DNA from: Doris montereyensis
Lineage: Eukaryota; Mollusca; Gastropoda; Nudibranchia; Dorididae
Assembly: GCA_037039925.1 (NCBI GenBank)
Contig: JAXRKP010001155.1
Coordinates: forward strand, 76,001 to 140,000
Direction of reading: 5' to 3'
DNA: 64,000 nucleotides
Part shown: positions 36,019 to 48,555 of the stretch, piece by piece
How the letters are laid out: every line of letters starts with the position of its first letter
Position numbering within the stretch: the first letter of the stretch is position 1
Notes under the pieces: model-generated
Told to the model about the DNA's origin: nothing
Database searches by the model: none
What the model saw: the letters and a program-made list of their open reading frames with translations, nothing else
Program-made: the position numbers and the translations under genes

Positions 36019-36225
36019 GGCGAAATATGACAGTAAGTGACAACTCCACTAATAAAGACAGAACAAACACGTGACGTTTCGGGTATAAGTATAACCCTTC
36101 GTCAGACAACAAACGAGAAATATCTAGAATCTAGATCTAGATCTGAGCACTACCTCAGGCATCACACAATATGATGTCAAAAGAAAAACAGAAAGAAAAA
36201 AAAGACGGTGATGATGAGAAACGTA
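36019..36225 (-). mobile_element. retroelement 3' tail (Penelope-type), minus strand
   Basis: The minus strand carries CATCATCACCGTC, GACATCATATTGTGTGATGC, clustered AGATCTAG words, GACGAAGGGTTATACTTATA and CCCGAAACGTCACG, then GTGGAGTTGTCACTTACTG. The same order occurs on the plus strand at 43476-43690 and in pieces at 59.3-60 kb. Confidence 0.75.
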
Positions 36226-36960
36226 AGTAAAACAGGATGTGAAGAATATATAAAAGTATCTCTAAGTATTAATAATTCCGACTGAGTTAAGACGAGATTA
36301 TTTGTGTGCCTTTGCTATAGATGAATCTTTGTGGTCTGTCTTATTTATATATTAGAATTAAAGATAAAGTCAATCTTTAAAAAAAATTAAAAAAATGTGT
36401 AGTTTCTACCCGCCCTTTTCTCCTAAAGCTGCTTGGAGGCAAAAGACTAAAAGACGCGAACAGTCTTCCCCGGTAAAAATAAAAAAATCGACTTCCCGGA
36501 AGTAAGAATTAAAAAGCGTGATCGAAACTTGCTTGTTGATAACGACGAGTGCTCTGGTGTTCTGAAATTGTAAGATTGTAGAGATACCTCTATGCAAGCT
36601 TGGCCACATTATTTTTAAAACGTGCATGGCTTATCAAAGTAAAAGAAGAGCAGGTCTTAGAATTATCCACTTATCTTTGCAAAGATTAGATCTAGGTCTA
36701 ATCTAGATCTAGATCCAGTCCGAGGTTTTTGATCTAAACGTTAGTTCATTGTGAATGAGTGAATTTACCGAAGCGGAGACGAAAACTAAATTTAGATTAA
36801 TTAAAAGAGTAAATCTAAGAAATAGAAGAGCGAGGTCTCAATTTTAGAGTTAAAAGTATTTTCCTGTTTTGTTAGATCTAAATAGATAAGATTTAGATCT
36901 ACAATATCAGCTTTGAAGCTGCTAGTAGATTTCAAATAGCTATTGAATTTGGCTGTCATT

Positions 36961-37550
36961 ATTCGGACCCGTGTCCCAATAGTGTGGGTGTTTATTCAGA
37001 CCCGTGTCCCAATAGTGTGGGTTTTATTCGGGCTCAGGTTTTTTCTGGGACACACAGATCTAGAATCTATGTCTAAAAATATATATTTTTTAGAGAATTG
37101 AAGTTGAAGACACGTAATTTCAGTTTCAATCGTAGCGAAGCAAGGCCATCTTGACGGCCTTGAGCGAAGTCGACTTCTATTTCTAGCGGTCATATTTCGT
37201 TCCGGAGAAAAAAAGTAAACGGAAACCTTTCATATCTTCCGGTGAACTCATTTTCGGGAGCACAGGTCGCGATTTTTCATTACCCATTTTAAGTATTTTT
37301 TAATAGGTAAATATCCCAGTAGGTGCTACACTACGTTATTAATGTTATGGAGTAGGCTACCGGGAAAGTTATTGGATTTTGGGACATGGGTGGTACCGGC
37401 CCTTAAACAATAGATGTAATAATATTGTTCTGGGCATGCACGGTTTAGGTTAGGATATGACGTCATTTCACATAAATAGTCCGTGTCCTAATAGGCCCAG
37501 CGTGTCCGAATAGTGTTGGTGTTTATTGGGACCCGGGTCCGAATAACCAC
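36961..37550. repeat. short repeats of a CCCGTGTCCCAATAGTG-type motif
   Basis: Two adjacent copies (about 36963-37025) share GACCCGTGTCCCAATAGTGT followed by GGGT and TTATTC. Related pieces lie at about 37482-37548 (CCGTGTCCTAATAGGCCC, GTGTCCGAATAGTGTTGGTG, GGGACCCGGGTCCGAATAAC). They fall inside the promoter-like region. Confidence 0.7.
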
Positions 37551-38439
37551 TTCGTATTTCAAATAGATCTAGCTTATATTGATTGAATTTCCTATGCCAT
37601 GATGCGGTGCAGGTCCGATCTAGAATCTAAGCAAGGATTTCTGCTCCACGGTAGGGTACATCCAAGGGAAATAAAGATACAATTTTGGGGCTGTGTGTTT
37701 GTTGGGAAGGGGGTGGGGGAAGAAACGTAGATCTAGAGCCTGTTTTTTTAACGGAATGGATCGGGGGCACGATCGTCGGGTATCGGAAGCGTAGTCGTCG
37801 GGACGCGCTGGCTTTCGCGCATGCGTATACCGCGCTGGCTTTCGGAATGGGTCGGGGGCGCGAATACGGAAGGTTACAAGAGGGTGCGATAGAAAGACAG
37901 AGAACTGAGTGTGTGGGAGAGAAAGAGAGAGAGCGTGGGAGGACACTAGAGAGATTGAAAGTAGCAAGATATAGAGAAGTGAGCGTGTTATTGTATCACA
38001 GACACACCTCGTTTTAGTTTTATTCTAGCAACAAAAGACACGACAATGTATTTAAGTAGTCTACACTTTACGTGCTCTTTTGTGTGTGTGTGTGTGTGCA
38101 ACTGATTGGATAATCTATTTCAAACAGCTTTGACCATCATTTCTGTCCTCGTCATCAGTTCTTTTCTACTGACATGTTTCTCACTCCCCAAACATCTTTT
38201 TGGTTTTTTTAATCACAGAAATACACTTTAATTGTCGCAAACTAAATTCCCTATTTTGCACTTGCTCTTGCTTGTTATTGTCAGTAATACGAAACTAATA
38301 CATGTAGTAATGGTGAAGTATAAGTCTTGGGATCTGTGGAAAGGAGTAGCTATGGGGATACAACAGGGAAGTATCAATGGAAAGAGAGTTCAAACCACGA
38401 TACAAATACAAGCCGTGAGTACTGACAGAAAGTTTACAT

Positions 38440-38600
38440 TCATCCAGCGCTCAGTACTCGCTCTGCAAGTTATCCCACGCACAGCGCTGCCGCCTACCAC
38501 CACCAATCAGCGCCAGGGCGCTGCCGGGACATGTTTACATCCGTTCAGCGCCCTGCGCTCGCCGTAAAGATTTTAGTTCCGTTCAGCGTTCGTCGCTTCC
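38440..38600 (+). repeat. degenerate GC-rich direct repeat around the CCAAT box
   Basis: Three partial copies of a TTTACATCCGTTCAGCGC-type unit with a following CTCGC word lie at about 38436, 38532 and 38575. The CCAATCAGCGCC element sits between the first and second. Confidence 0.55.
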
Positions 38601-39227
38601 CCATCAGCGGCCTTTTTAAAGATACATTTTTGCATTCAGTTGCAGTAGTATTTTGGGATTGTATGGAGACTGCTTCCCATCCATTTCTGCCAATCTGACA
38701 CTGACACAATGAGAGACTCCAGACAATGAAGGATTCCCATAGTCGAGCACACAAATGAGACGTAACTGAAAGATGAAAGTTTGGGTTATAAGAGAGGTTG
38801 CCTCCATTTGCCACAGTGTTCAGTTACTGGCCTTGGGCCTTGGTCATTCTGGCCAATCTGACACAGTAGTTTAGTTTATATTTGAATATCAGCAGTTCAA
38901 AGGTCAACGATGACCATATGACATGACTGGGACCAATCATTGAATTGGAAGTGACTAGATCTAACTTTCAGTTGGTTATAATATATTGACCATTTTACTT
39001 CACATGAAACACTAGGGTTATCTAATTTGCATAATACTGCATAGAGATGCTATATAATCGCAGATATTTACCTTTCGTAAAATCTATCACTATCTCTAAA
39101 GGTTAAACCCTTCCTCCTAAAGAAACAAATCATGTTGACATATCTAAGAATAAGAGCATTGTACGTCTATCCTGTTTTGTTTTTCAGATAGACAACTTCT
39201 TTAAAAAAAACCCCAAAAAACAGAGCC

Positions 39228-39279
39228 ATGGCGTTGCCAAATTTGAAAGCAAGTACTGTTGTCTCATCGCCGACATCTC
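39228..39279 (+). CDS. SMARCE1 copy 2, exon 1 (start codon)
   Basis: A TTTTTCAG acceptor at about 39187 is followed by 40 nt of 5' leader and ATG in a good context (GAGCCATGG). It encodes MALPNLKASTVVSSPTS plus one base, with donor GTAAGT. The leader has no upstream ATG. SMARCE1 N-termini are poorly conserved, so the assignment rests on phase continuity with exon 2 and on the context of the ATG. Confidence 0.75.
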
Positions 39280-39334
39280 GTAAGTAATTTATTGAGCATA
39301 AAGACAGTTTTTCAACCATTGTAATAAAACAATA

Positions 39335-39635
39335 TAGTTCCTTCAAGGCTGTTATGGCCTATAGAGCTGGACCGTATCCCGCTCTCTAAAGCGTGAAGGT
39401 GAACGGGTGATAATACTAATAGTCACCTCCTGGACAGGACGCTAATTAGTGTCTGGCACATATATTTACTCCTAAGCTAGTGTTGGTTTCCATTTTCACT
39501 TGGGTCGAGTGGCGAAAATGTGTGTCTAGTGTCTTTGCCAAGGAAAACAATGTCAGACCTAGCTTCACCAGGACTGGACCTGGGGACCTCATAATCCTCA
39601 ATCTGGCAATCTAACTACTAGGCCACTGATGCCAC
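39335..39635 (-). mobile_element. tRNA-derived SINE, family 1
   Basis: Minus-strand copy in intron 1 with the tail (GGCC..AACAGCCTTGAAGGAAC), AAGACACTAGACAC and a decayed head. Confidence 0.88.
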
Positions 39636-39881
39636 TTTTAATCCATTATTTGACTAAAATTAAAATCTTAAACAATTAATGTACAATGATATTTTACTTT
39701 CAAGGCATTATTAAAATTTTCAAGGTGACTAATTATGTTTTGCCTATTTGAGTTTGACGGCTGCGTATGATGATATGGGCATATGTTCTTTATGGACAGC
39801 TGTTTAGTAGTTTTACTTTTGCCTAAAACTTAGTTATTGCGGAATTTTGATTAATATTTTTTTCATACGTCTCTCCACCAG

Positions 39882-39925
39882 AAAAATCGAAGTCGAATCC
39901 AGGCACTCCTAACAGCAGTGAAAAG
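39882..39925 (+). CDS. SMARCE1 copy 2, exon 2
   Basis: A 44-nt exon after CTCCACCAG, donor GTAGGT. With the carried base it encodes QKSKSNPGTPNSSEK and ends in phase 0. A Ser/Pro/Lys-rich N-terminal segment; supported by splice sites and phase only. Confidence 0.7.
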
Positions 39926-40182
39926 GTAGGTTTCCAAACTTAAGTAATGTTTTTGTATGAATTATTAAAATGTATCATGTGATAATTATAGTGTTAAGTT
40001 GCTACATTTAATCATCAAGTCATGTATGTATGAACCCACTCTGTATCATTGAAACATACATATTATTGTTTTTTCTCTATCTAATGAAACTCACAATTTT
40101 TTCATTATTGTCCTTTAGTTATTGAATCTCAACGTAGATTTTTATATTTATTTATTTGATTTCATTTACCCACATCCACAAC

Positions 40183-40285
40183 TAAGATAGTTGTAGGGTT
40201 TTTGTTAAGACTTTTAGTTTTGCCCAGACCGCCTTGTTAACAGCCGAGGGATATTTAACAATACATGCATAGAGTGAAGTAGAAG
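40183..40285 (-). mobile_element. SINE family 4 fragment
   Basis: TTTTAGTTTTGCCCAGACCG, CCTTGTTAACAGCCGAGGG and TGCATAGAGTGAAGT match the minus-strand copy at 63.56 kb. Confidence 0.6.
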
Positions 40286-40499
40286 AAATCATGAACAGTT
40301 TAATGACATGATGACACTTGTGAGCCTTGGGTTTTAAGTGAGAGAATCCTTATTTCAAGTCCTGATATTTCAAATGAAAATATGACGATGCTTCTGACCA
40401 TTGTTATCTTTGAGAGTCCGCACATATTGGATGCCTTTTGTTTTAGTCAAATAATGAAGATTCTGTTTCTATCTCTGTTCACTTTATTTTATTTTACAG

Positions 40500-40580
40500 G
40501 AGAAAACCAGTGGGCCTTTTTTACAGCCATCTCATGGTCATTCCAGTTTCCACCCTACAAAATCCAAAAATGCTGGAAAT
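40500..40580 (+). CDS. SMARCE1 copy 2, exon 3
   Basis: An 81-nt exon in phase 0 between TTTTACAG and GTAAGA. It encodes EKTSGPFLQPSHGHSSFHPT and KSKNAGN, a polar low-complexity N-terminal segment of the kind found before the HMG box in BAF57. Confidence 0.72.
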
Positions 40581-42514
40581 GTAAGACATTCTTTTTCCCC
40601 CTGTTAAAAAGTTGTTCAAAAGAATATCTTGGTTGTTTTATGCCATATCTTTTCCCAAAACCCCCTTTTTAATACATTTCTTATTCTTAAAGATAACGTT
40701 TTTGTCTGGGGCGTTGTGAAGAAATTGATCATGTTCATTTCTTCACATTTTCTTTCTTTATGCCATTGGTGGGGTAAAAACATTTAATCAATGTAAAAAT
40801 CATAGATGATCATAGAAGGTGGGTTTTTTCATCCCTTTTAAAAAAAAAGTAGATTTTTTTCATGTGTATTGAAAAGGATCAGGAAATATGGCCAAAGAAC
40901 TATTTGGAACAGAAATGCAATCCAGTTATCCAACTCTGACTATATTTTCAATCAATTTTCCGCTAGTAGGCTTAGTTCTTTTCTTTGTTACATTTTGTGC
41001 CTTCCGCACAGGAATTGAAAGGTGGCATTCCAATTTCTTTAGAGAAAGGAATATAGACTATCACAGAGCTTACGCTCAATGTAACAGGAATCACCCATGT
41101 CGTCCAAGTGAGTAAATAAGGTAAATTTTCTTGCCCAAGGAAAAATATGGAATGCCTGAAGTTGGGCTCGAACCCAGTGTCTCTGTGAGTCACAGTGCAA
41201 TGCCTTTTCTCTGTTAAGTGATGCTATTCACATCTGATGGCCCACAATGTGAATATTGTGAGGCTTGGGGGGGGGGGGGATAAAGGGATGACTAAAGACT
41301 TGATTAGCATTTATTTACTTTATTAATGTATGTATGTATTTGTGTGTATATATATATATATATATGTATATCAACATTATCATTGATGTCATTACAATAA
41401 TTAGTTCTTGATTAATCTGGTATGTTTGTGTTTAAACATGCTGACATATGAAGATTAAAAGTGTGGAATGACAAAATATAGGTCTTTGTAAGTTGATGTT
41501 ATTGATTTGATAATACATGTCGATGCCGCTTGTCTGACTAAATGAAGAATTGTCAGTTGACGGACATTAAAGATTATTGTTATATAATAAAGGAGTTACC
41601 TCCTAAATGCCCCAAGCTTAGGAAACAGAAAAAAACAGGCATTTAGGTTAAACGGGCATTTATGGGAAAATCAGTTAGGGCAAAAATTGGTGGGAAGGAT
41701 GATCAATAGATATGCAAGGATGAAGATTCATAACCAGGTCGTTTGTTTTAGAAGAGTCCAGAGTTTTATGTAAAAATTTGAATGCAAGAACTAGGGACAC
41801 ACCTGGAAACCATTAAGTTCTTTAACAGTTATTAGGTGATGAGCGTGCGGGTGGGTTGACCATTGTTCACCACGAAGACAAGAAGGTACAATGGATACAG
41901 CCAGTGTGAGACGGCGGATGGGGAGCAATAAAACTCCATATTGCGATGCATGCCCGGTCAATTAGAAACGCCAGGTAATTTCGTGCAACTTATGACATCA
42001 AGGAACGAGCCATGGGTGGAGTCTGGAAGACTGCTCAATTCTAATTGCCTAGTGACAAACCAGTGATCCAATGAGACAAAGGCTTGTGCGGTACAGGGGT
42101 TTGAATTCAAAAGAGAAGACTGGTCATCTTTTATTACAGTACGTTGGATAGGTATACGAAGGATGGCTACAATGCATGGCAAATTGTTGCCATAGTAGCC
42201 ACAGAATTATATGTATAATAGAATAAAAAAATAATTTTTAATCAATCGTGGACGTACTTATTGATAATTTGGAGAAGATTATACTTGCAGTTTCCATCGA
42301 GACTGGTACATTTAGGGGGAAATCTTGGTTTTGAAACAATTTAGAGGGGCAATTTATATAGAATAAATCAGTTTCACTGAGATTGCAGGCATTTAGGATA
42401 AACGTGCCTTTAGGTGGTAACTATTGTATTATTGATGTAGTGTTCTTTTTGACTCTCCGTATCATTTCATTGACATTCTTAACAATCATTTGTCCATCCT
42501 CCCTCCCCTTCCAG
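40581..42514. other. intron 3 of copy 2
   Basis: Contains a poly-G run near 41269, a short (TA)n near 41348, and a minus-strand tRNA-like scrap (GGGTTCGAGCCC) near 41165. Nothing else is recognisable. Confidence 0.6.
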
Positions 42515-42535
42515 GCAAGCAAGGCATCAGGACAG
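42515..42535 (+). CDS. SMARCE1 copy 2, 21-nt microexon 4
   Basis: A strong pyrimidine tract and CAG precede 21 nt encoding ASKASGQ, then GTAGGC. Phase 0 at both ends, so it could be skipped without changing the frame. Very short, hence moderate confidence. Confidence 0.5.
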
Positions 42536-43234
42536 GTAGGCCTAACAGTTGTATGTGATGTCTCTTCATACATTTGTAGGAGTTCCCATATTAGTCAATT
42601 TATAATGTTCCATTGTTGTCTGACCTCTGTTTTTCATGAAATGGAGATAATAAACAAACACACACTCCTTCCAAAAAGAAGTTAAAATTAAAAACTCCAA
42701 AAAAAAATCCCCATTAAATAAAAGTCCAAAAAAGACCCTACCCCATCTGCCCCCACCACCCCCACGAAACTATCCCACCCTAACCCTGCCCCCACCCCCA
42801 TCCCTTCCTATCCCGGGCAAAGTTGGGTTCCTCTGGCAGTTCACACCCCGTGTGCCCATCTATGGTAGCGTACTCAATGGTAGGCATCTTTGCACACTTT
42901 AAAAAAAAAAAGAAATGAAAATTTTTATTTTATTTTTTTTGTTTTTTTTTTGCGTTCACCATTTACCGGAAGCAACTTTGCGCACGGTTTCTTACCGTTA
43001 CGGAATAGACCCTATTTTATCACCAAGGAGAAAATACTTGAGACTTCGATAACTTGGAAAGCATCAGCTAGTGCAAACTGGCATGTTTTGAAATTTCAGA
43101 TGAGTTGTTTACTCTCTTCCTTCTTGCATCGATAAATTTGTAATTTATATACATTTCGCACCTTCAGTGTAAATTTTTGCCTTGATTGATACTTCCTTTC
43201 ATTCATTCTCTATCATTTCTTCTTTCTAGACCCA

Positions 43235-43425
43235 GTGAGATATAGATCTAGTCTTATATTTATCCTATTTTTTTCATTCTTGTTTCCCATACTCACACGT
43301 CTCTCTCTCCCTTTCTTTCTTCCCTGCCTTTTTTTCTTTCTTTTTCTCTCTCTCTTTCTATTTCTTTCCTTCTCTCTATCTCCTTCTCACCTTTTATTAC
43401 TTACTTATTTTCATATTTTTATTTC
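43235..43425. repeat. pyrimidine-rich low-complexity tract
   Basis: Nearly 200 bp of CT/TTC-rich sequence just left of the retroelement tail. The open frame over it is composition-driven. Confidence 0.8.
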
Positions 43426-43475
43426 ATTCTAGATCTGAACCTTCCAATCTCGCTCATTCTTCACACCCCCTCTGC

Positions 43476-43690
43476 TACGTTTCTTATCATCACTGTCTTT
43501 TTCTTTCTTTCTTTCTTTCTCCTTTATGTTTTTTTTCTGACATCACATTGTGGGATGCCTGATGTAATACTTAGATCTAGATTCTAGACATTTTTCGTTT
43601 GTTGTCTGACAAAGGGTTATACCCGAAACATCACGTATTTGTTCTGTCTTTATTAGTGGAGTTGTCACTTATTGTCATATTTCGCCTTTG
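43476..43690 (+). mobile_element. retroelement 3' tail (Penelope-type), plus strand
   Basis: CTTATCATCACTGTC, GACATCACATTGTGGGATGC, AGATCTAGATTCTAGAC, GACAAAGGGTTATACCCGAA and GTGGAGTTGTCACTTATTG occur in the order of the 36.0-36.2 kb copy, inverted relative to it. Confidence 0.78.
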
Positions 43691-43924
43691 ACTTCACTCT
43701 ACTTTGGCTCATTCGTATTATTCATGGATAGATTGATAATCTTAAGGCTTTAAATTGCATCCCATGCAGACAATTTAAAAAAAAACTTTTGTGAAATGCT
43801 CTAGATTTCGAAATAACTCTTGAAGTTTTTTACTGTAGATCGCATCGTCTAAGACAATGTCTCAGTAAATTTTGAATATTGACACAGTGTAGTTCATCTT
43901 AATTCTAATGATTCAGTGTAATAA

Positions 43925-44415
<491 letters not shown>

Positions 44416-45018
44416 CTTATGAGTCTATGTGTAGTATCTCAAAATTATGAAAACAATACATTTCTACTAACAAATGAACAAAATCAAGGTTTACTTACTG
44501 AATTCAATAGTCTTCAAAGTATAGTTTTCAAATCTCTCATACCTGTGACATATTATGATTCTACGTGGCATCATGGAATTTAAATGCATATTATGTACCC
44601 TTTTAGGATTGAAATTAACTTCTGTTCTTTGTATGGTTGTCTCTTGAACATTTTGTTCATTACAAAGAAATCAAATGCAAGCTATTGTATTGTTGACTGA
44701 GGAACTGTTTGATGAGTTCTTCTGTGACCAAAAGGCAGAGACAATTATCAGTAATTGTAAACAGGACTAATAAATTTACGAGATGTATACTGTATGGAAA
44801 ACTTTAAAGAAAGCAATTTTTATAAAACAACAATTTATAGAAAAGTCATCTTAACCATATTTTCAAGGGAATGAGGATGGAAAATTGATTTAAGCGTTGA
44901 ATGCAATGAGTGCCTTTTAAGTTTTGATAATATCTCAGGATACATCACTTAGTGGCGTATAAAAACAATTTATTTGTCTTATATTCTTCATCATGGAAAT
45001 TTATGCCGCCGCTTGAAG

Positions 45019-45150
45019 GTTTGGGAGCGAGTAAAGGCTCAGAACCCAGATGTAAAACTATGGGAAATTGGAAAGATCATTGGCCAGATGTGGAGGGACT
45101 TGTCTGATACGGACAAACAGGAATACCAGGATGAATACGATACCGAAAAA
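45019..45150 (+). CDS. SMARCE1 copy 2, exon 6 (HMG box, helices 1 to 3)
   Basis: A 132-nt exon, donor GTAAGT, encoding [40 protein letters not shown] and DTEK. Same length and phase as copy 1 exon 6. The acceptor (GCTTGAAG) has a weak pyrimidine tract. Confidence 0.93.
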
Positions 45151-45361
45151 GTAAGTATAATCTCAAGGTATTCAAAGTCACGTGTAAGGAATCTGACAAG
45201 GAAACAGTTCAAATATAGATTAAAAGATCTTCAGCTCTTACATTAGCTTCATGACATATTATTAGATGTCTATGGCACAGTTTTAAGATGTATATCAATT
45301 CGTGTTTTCAATCATTAATGTTAGGGTTAGCAATTTAGGTCATAATTGAAGTAAGTCAGTA

Positions 45362-45632
45362 AAGTTCTTTCAAAGGCCGTTACGGCTAATAGAGCTGGAG
45401 CTTTTACCGATTTCAATACCGTGAAGTGAAAGAGATGTCAATAATCACCTTCGCAGGTTATTAATATTCAAGTTAGTGCCTGTACCCATTTGCACCTGGG
45501 TTGAGTTGGGAAAATGCATGTGACGTGTCTTTCCCAAGGAACACAACATCGGACCTAGCTTTGCTATGATTCGAACCCGGGACCTCATGACGCCCAGTCC
45601 GGCAGCCTAACCGCTCAGCCATGGACGCCGCT
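45362..45632 (-). mobile_element. tRNA-derived SINE, family 1
   Basis: Well-preserved minus-strand copy with head GGCTGAGCGGTTAGGCTGCC and B box GGTTCGAATCA. Confidence 0.92.
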
Positions 45633-46001
45633 TATTATTGAAACAACGCTTTATATCCTATCTAACGCAATGAAATCAAAGAAATTTTTACTCTGATCCC
45701 TACTGTTTGATATTTCAAATGTATTTTATTTTTAGTTTTGTTGATATTCTGGTGACGTGGTCAGTTCATAACTTTTGATCTGTGATTAGACAGGAAAATA
45801 AAGAGTTAATAGTATGAAACGTATACTTAGAAAAAATAAATCTGTATTTAAGGGAGGTTCAAAGAGAAAAATAGATATTGTGTTTTTTTATGATACAGGA
45901 GGAATCAAGAAAACAAATTAATATCTCTGGATCATTTCCTTTGTAGTGGTTTCTACTAAAAAAAAGCACATGAACATCCATTTTCTTTTAAGTAGGTAAG
46001 T

Positions 46002-46292
46002 AAAGTTTCCTTGAGGTCATTTCGACCAATAGAGCTGGGGCTTATCTCGGTTTCTGTGGCGTGAAGTGGAGATGATAATAATTACCTCCTGGACAGGATG
46101 CTAGCCTGATGCAGGTTTTTACTCCCTAGCTAGTGCTTGTACCCATTTATCACCTGTGTAGAATGGTGAAAATACAGGTTAAGTGTCTTTTCCAAGGAAC
46201 ACCACGTCAGCAGAACTAGCTTTGCCAGATTTCGAACCCGGGACCTCATGATCCCCAGTCTGGCAGCCTAACCGCCCCGGCCACCGATGCCA
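46002..46292 (-). mobile_element. tRNA-derived SINE, family 1
   Basis: Minus-strand copy 370 bp from the previous one in the same intron, with a GGTTCGAAATC B box and an intact tail. Confidence 0.92.
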
Positions 46293-46782
46293 TTTACTCT
46301 TGAAACAGCACTTGATATCCTATATCTAAAGATCGTGATCAAAGAAATCTATTCCAAATTTCTAACGAGAAAGTCAAAGTTGTAGGTGTAATCTTCCTTA
46401 GTTTTTGTGGTCTGCACGCGTCTCCATTATAAATTTTTGTAATCTAGATCTAGAGTTTTGGATCTAGACCTTTTCATGGACTGACAGACAGATATTGAGA
46501 TTTAAGTCTTAAGTCTATACCCGAGACGTAGCAGTCCATTTTTTTATGATAATAAGTAGCCAAGGCCGAGAAAGTTTAGGGGACCGGTAGATGGCAAATC
46601 TTGGTTTATGTCAAGAAAAGTAGTTTGTCTGCGTTGCTACACAATGTAACACTCCCACCCCCCCCCCCCACACACACACACACAAAGGTATCTAAAAGTG
46701 TATATTTGGTTTTTCCAATTTTATCAATGTTTTACTATTGTAGCAGTACTCTGATTTATGGCCTTCTCCTATATCCTCATAG

Positions 46783-46853
46783 GTTCAGTATGTGGAGAAC
46801 CTGAAAGCTTACCACAACTCACCTGCATACTTAGCGTGGGTGGCTGCCAAAAG
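46783..46853 (+). CDS. SMARCE1 copy 2, exon 7 (end of HMG region)
   Basis: A 71-nt exon after CTCATAG, donor GTATGT, encoding VQYVENLKAYHNSPAYLAWV and AAK plus two bases. The two-base carry fits exon 8, where copy 1 lost the match. Confidence 0.92.
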
Positions 46854-47099
46854 GTATGTTTGCTGATCAAATGATTTATAGTATTAGTTCTTTTCTTGCT
46901 GAAATGGATGAAAATAATCTTTATGCTTTCATGGAGAACACATGAAGTAAGAAATTTTGAGAAGGTTATGGTGATTTCAATTACTTTTAATGTATAAGAA
47001 TGCTTAATTGTTTATTTTCTCTGCTGATCTTTTGTGTGTGTGTGTGTGTGTGTGGATTTCATGTTTGTGCTTTTTTTTCTTCTTTTTTTTTTACTTGAA

Positions 47100-47425
47100 A
47101 AATGATAAAGAGAATGAAACTTAGATGATACAAAAGAAAGTGGGGGGATCTTATCCAATTGTATAAATTTGCTCATCATATAGATGATATTGATTATAAA
47201 TCATTTTTCAACTACTCTTGTGTGAATTTTACGAGGGGAGATAGATTTAAGATTTATATTACAGAAAGTTCTAGTTCTGTGAGACATTTTTAATTTTTCA
47301 CTTGATGGTTTGTCAAAACATGGAATAATTTACAGTTAAAAACAAAAAATTCAAAGAGTATTCATTCTTTTAGAAATGCCATTGATATGGAGCTCTACAA
47401 TTTAAGATATTTGTATGATGAATAA
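47100..47425 (+). mobile_element. degraded LINE C-terminal fragment in intron 7
   Basis: The plus strand reads, across stops and a frameshift, WGDLIQLYKFAHHIDDIDYK, NFTRGDRFKIY, FVKTWNNLQ and SIHSFRNAID. The order GDLIQxYKxxHxIDDxDY, then TRGxxxKxx, then WNxL, then SFRNxxD matches the extreme C-terminus of Jockey/CR1-superfamily retrotransposon polyproteins. It is a different subfamily from the 24.9 kb fragment. Confidence 0.7.
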
Positions 47426-47760
47426 ATGTGTATTGTTCTTATTGATTACTGTATGTTGAATCCTTTTTAAAACTCCATGATTGAGTTAATATGTAGATCT
47501 ATGGGGCGTTTAAAGGTCAAATGACCTATATATAGCCTCTGCCACGATATGATAATGACATCATGTCAAAACCTCTTATGATAGCAAGTAAATTGTACTG
47601 TGATATTTTAGACTACTCCGGATATTAAATTTAACAAATTTATAGAGCTCACTCTAACTATAATGAAAGATTGAAAAGAAGAAGAAAATAGTGACAATAT
47701 GATTCTATTGAGTTTCTATTGTGTGCAACAAGTGCTGTCCTCTTTCTCTGTATTTTCTAG

Positions 47761-47836
47761 CGGAGAGGAAGCTATGGATGAAGATGAACCAGTTTCCCGT
47801 ACTGAGCGCCCTCCTCCTCCCACTACCCACAAAACG
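47761..47836 (+). CDS. SMARCE1 copy 2, exon 8
   Basis: A 76-nt exon after TTTTCTAG, donor GTGAGT. With the carried bases it encodes SGEEAMDEDEPVSRTERPPP and PTTHKT. Intact here; the homologous second codon of copy 1 is TGA. Acidic/proline-rich linker between HMG box and coiled coil. Confidence 0.9.
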
Positions 47837-47929
47837 GTGAGTTGGCTCCCTTGTCAAAATAGAGTCATGCTTATTTCACCGCTTATCGTATAAATTTGTG
47901 TGTTACTCATGTTAGGGATGGGGGGAGGG

Positions 47930-48050
47930 GGAGGGGGTGGTAGGTCCTACTCCTTTCCGTTCACGTTTTCATGTCTTTCTTTCATCTTACCGTTTCCTTT
48001 TAATCCAACCCTGAGATCAGAGCATACGATGGAAATGGTAAATTCCAATG
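47930..48050 (+). repeat. medium repeat family 5 copy
   Basis: GGTGGTAGGTCCTACTCCTT, TTTCATCTTACCGTTTCCTT and CAACCCTGAGATCAGAGCAT in family order, in intron 8 of copy 2. Confidence 0.75.
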
Positions 48051-48555
48051 AAACACTGGTCTTAACATGAATTGTGTAATATATTTCTTATGTGGGTTTC
48101 TGAGTTCCCTCAGCTGAGAGGGTGCAGAAATTACCCAATGTGTTGCTAATATGGCGTAAGAGGCGGCTACATAGCAAAGATCAAGCTGTGGTGCCGAAAA
48201 GCACCACCGGGTCCTCAGATTGGGGTTGCATGTTGGGTCAGCAGCTCACTGCATAAAGAAAGAACTAGAAGGCTACATAAGTGTCAACATATACAAATCC
48301 ACAAATTGAAGTCTTGGGAGATTGCTTCAGTGAGCCAGTCCACTGTATCTGTCTGTGAAATATGGGCTATGAGACATATATATATATATACATACAAGCA
48401 TGCCCGTAAATAATGTTGGATTGTGATTTTTCTTTATTATAAAGCTGGGTCTCTTGGATTTTGACCCTGCGGTTAACTCAGAAGCTACTGTATCAGTTAC
48501 GGGTGATATTAAGTACAATTATTAGATCAAACTAGTACTCGATACTGAAGTTGTG

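Larger units (their letters stand above)
36490..38600 (+). promoter_or_regulatory. candidate promoter region of SMARCE1 copy 2
   Basis: This is the only CpG-rich DNA near the copy 2 start. Motifs include an ETS-type CCGGAAGT (36496-36503), CTTCCGGT (37236-37243), a good NRF1-type CGCGCATGCGTA (37816-37827) and an NF-Y-type CCAATCAG (38503-38510). These are common in housekeeping promoters. There is no clear TATA box. The first coding exon has a splice acceptor just upstream of its ATG, so a non-coding first exon should lie in this interval; its limits cannot be fixed from sequence. Confidence 0.5.

Noticed and set aside
37685..38017. 110-codon plus-strand frame in the CpG-rich region
   Set aside because: Arg/Glu-rich without a domain, and the region looks like promoter or 5' UTR. 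GC-rich DNA gives long chance frames.
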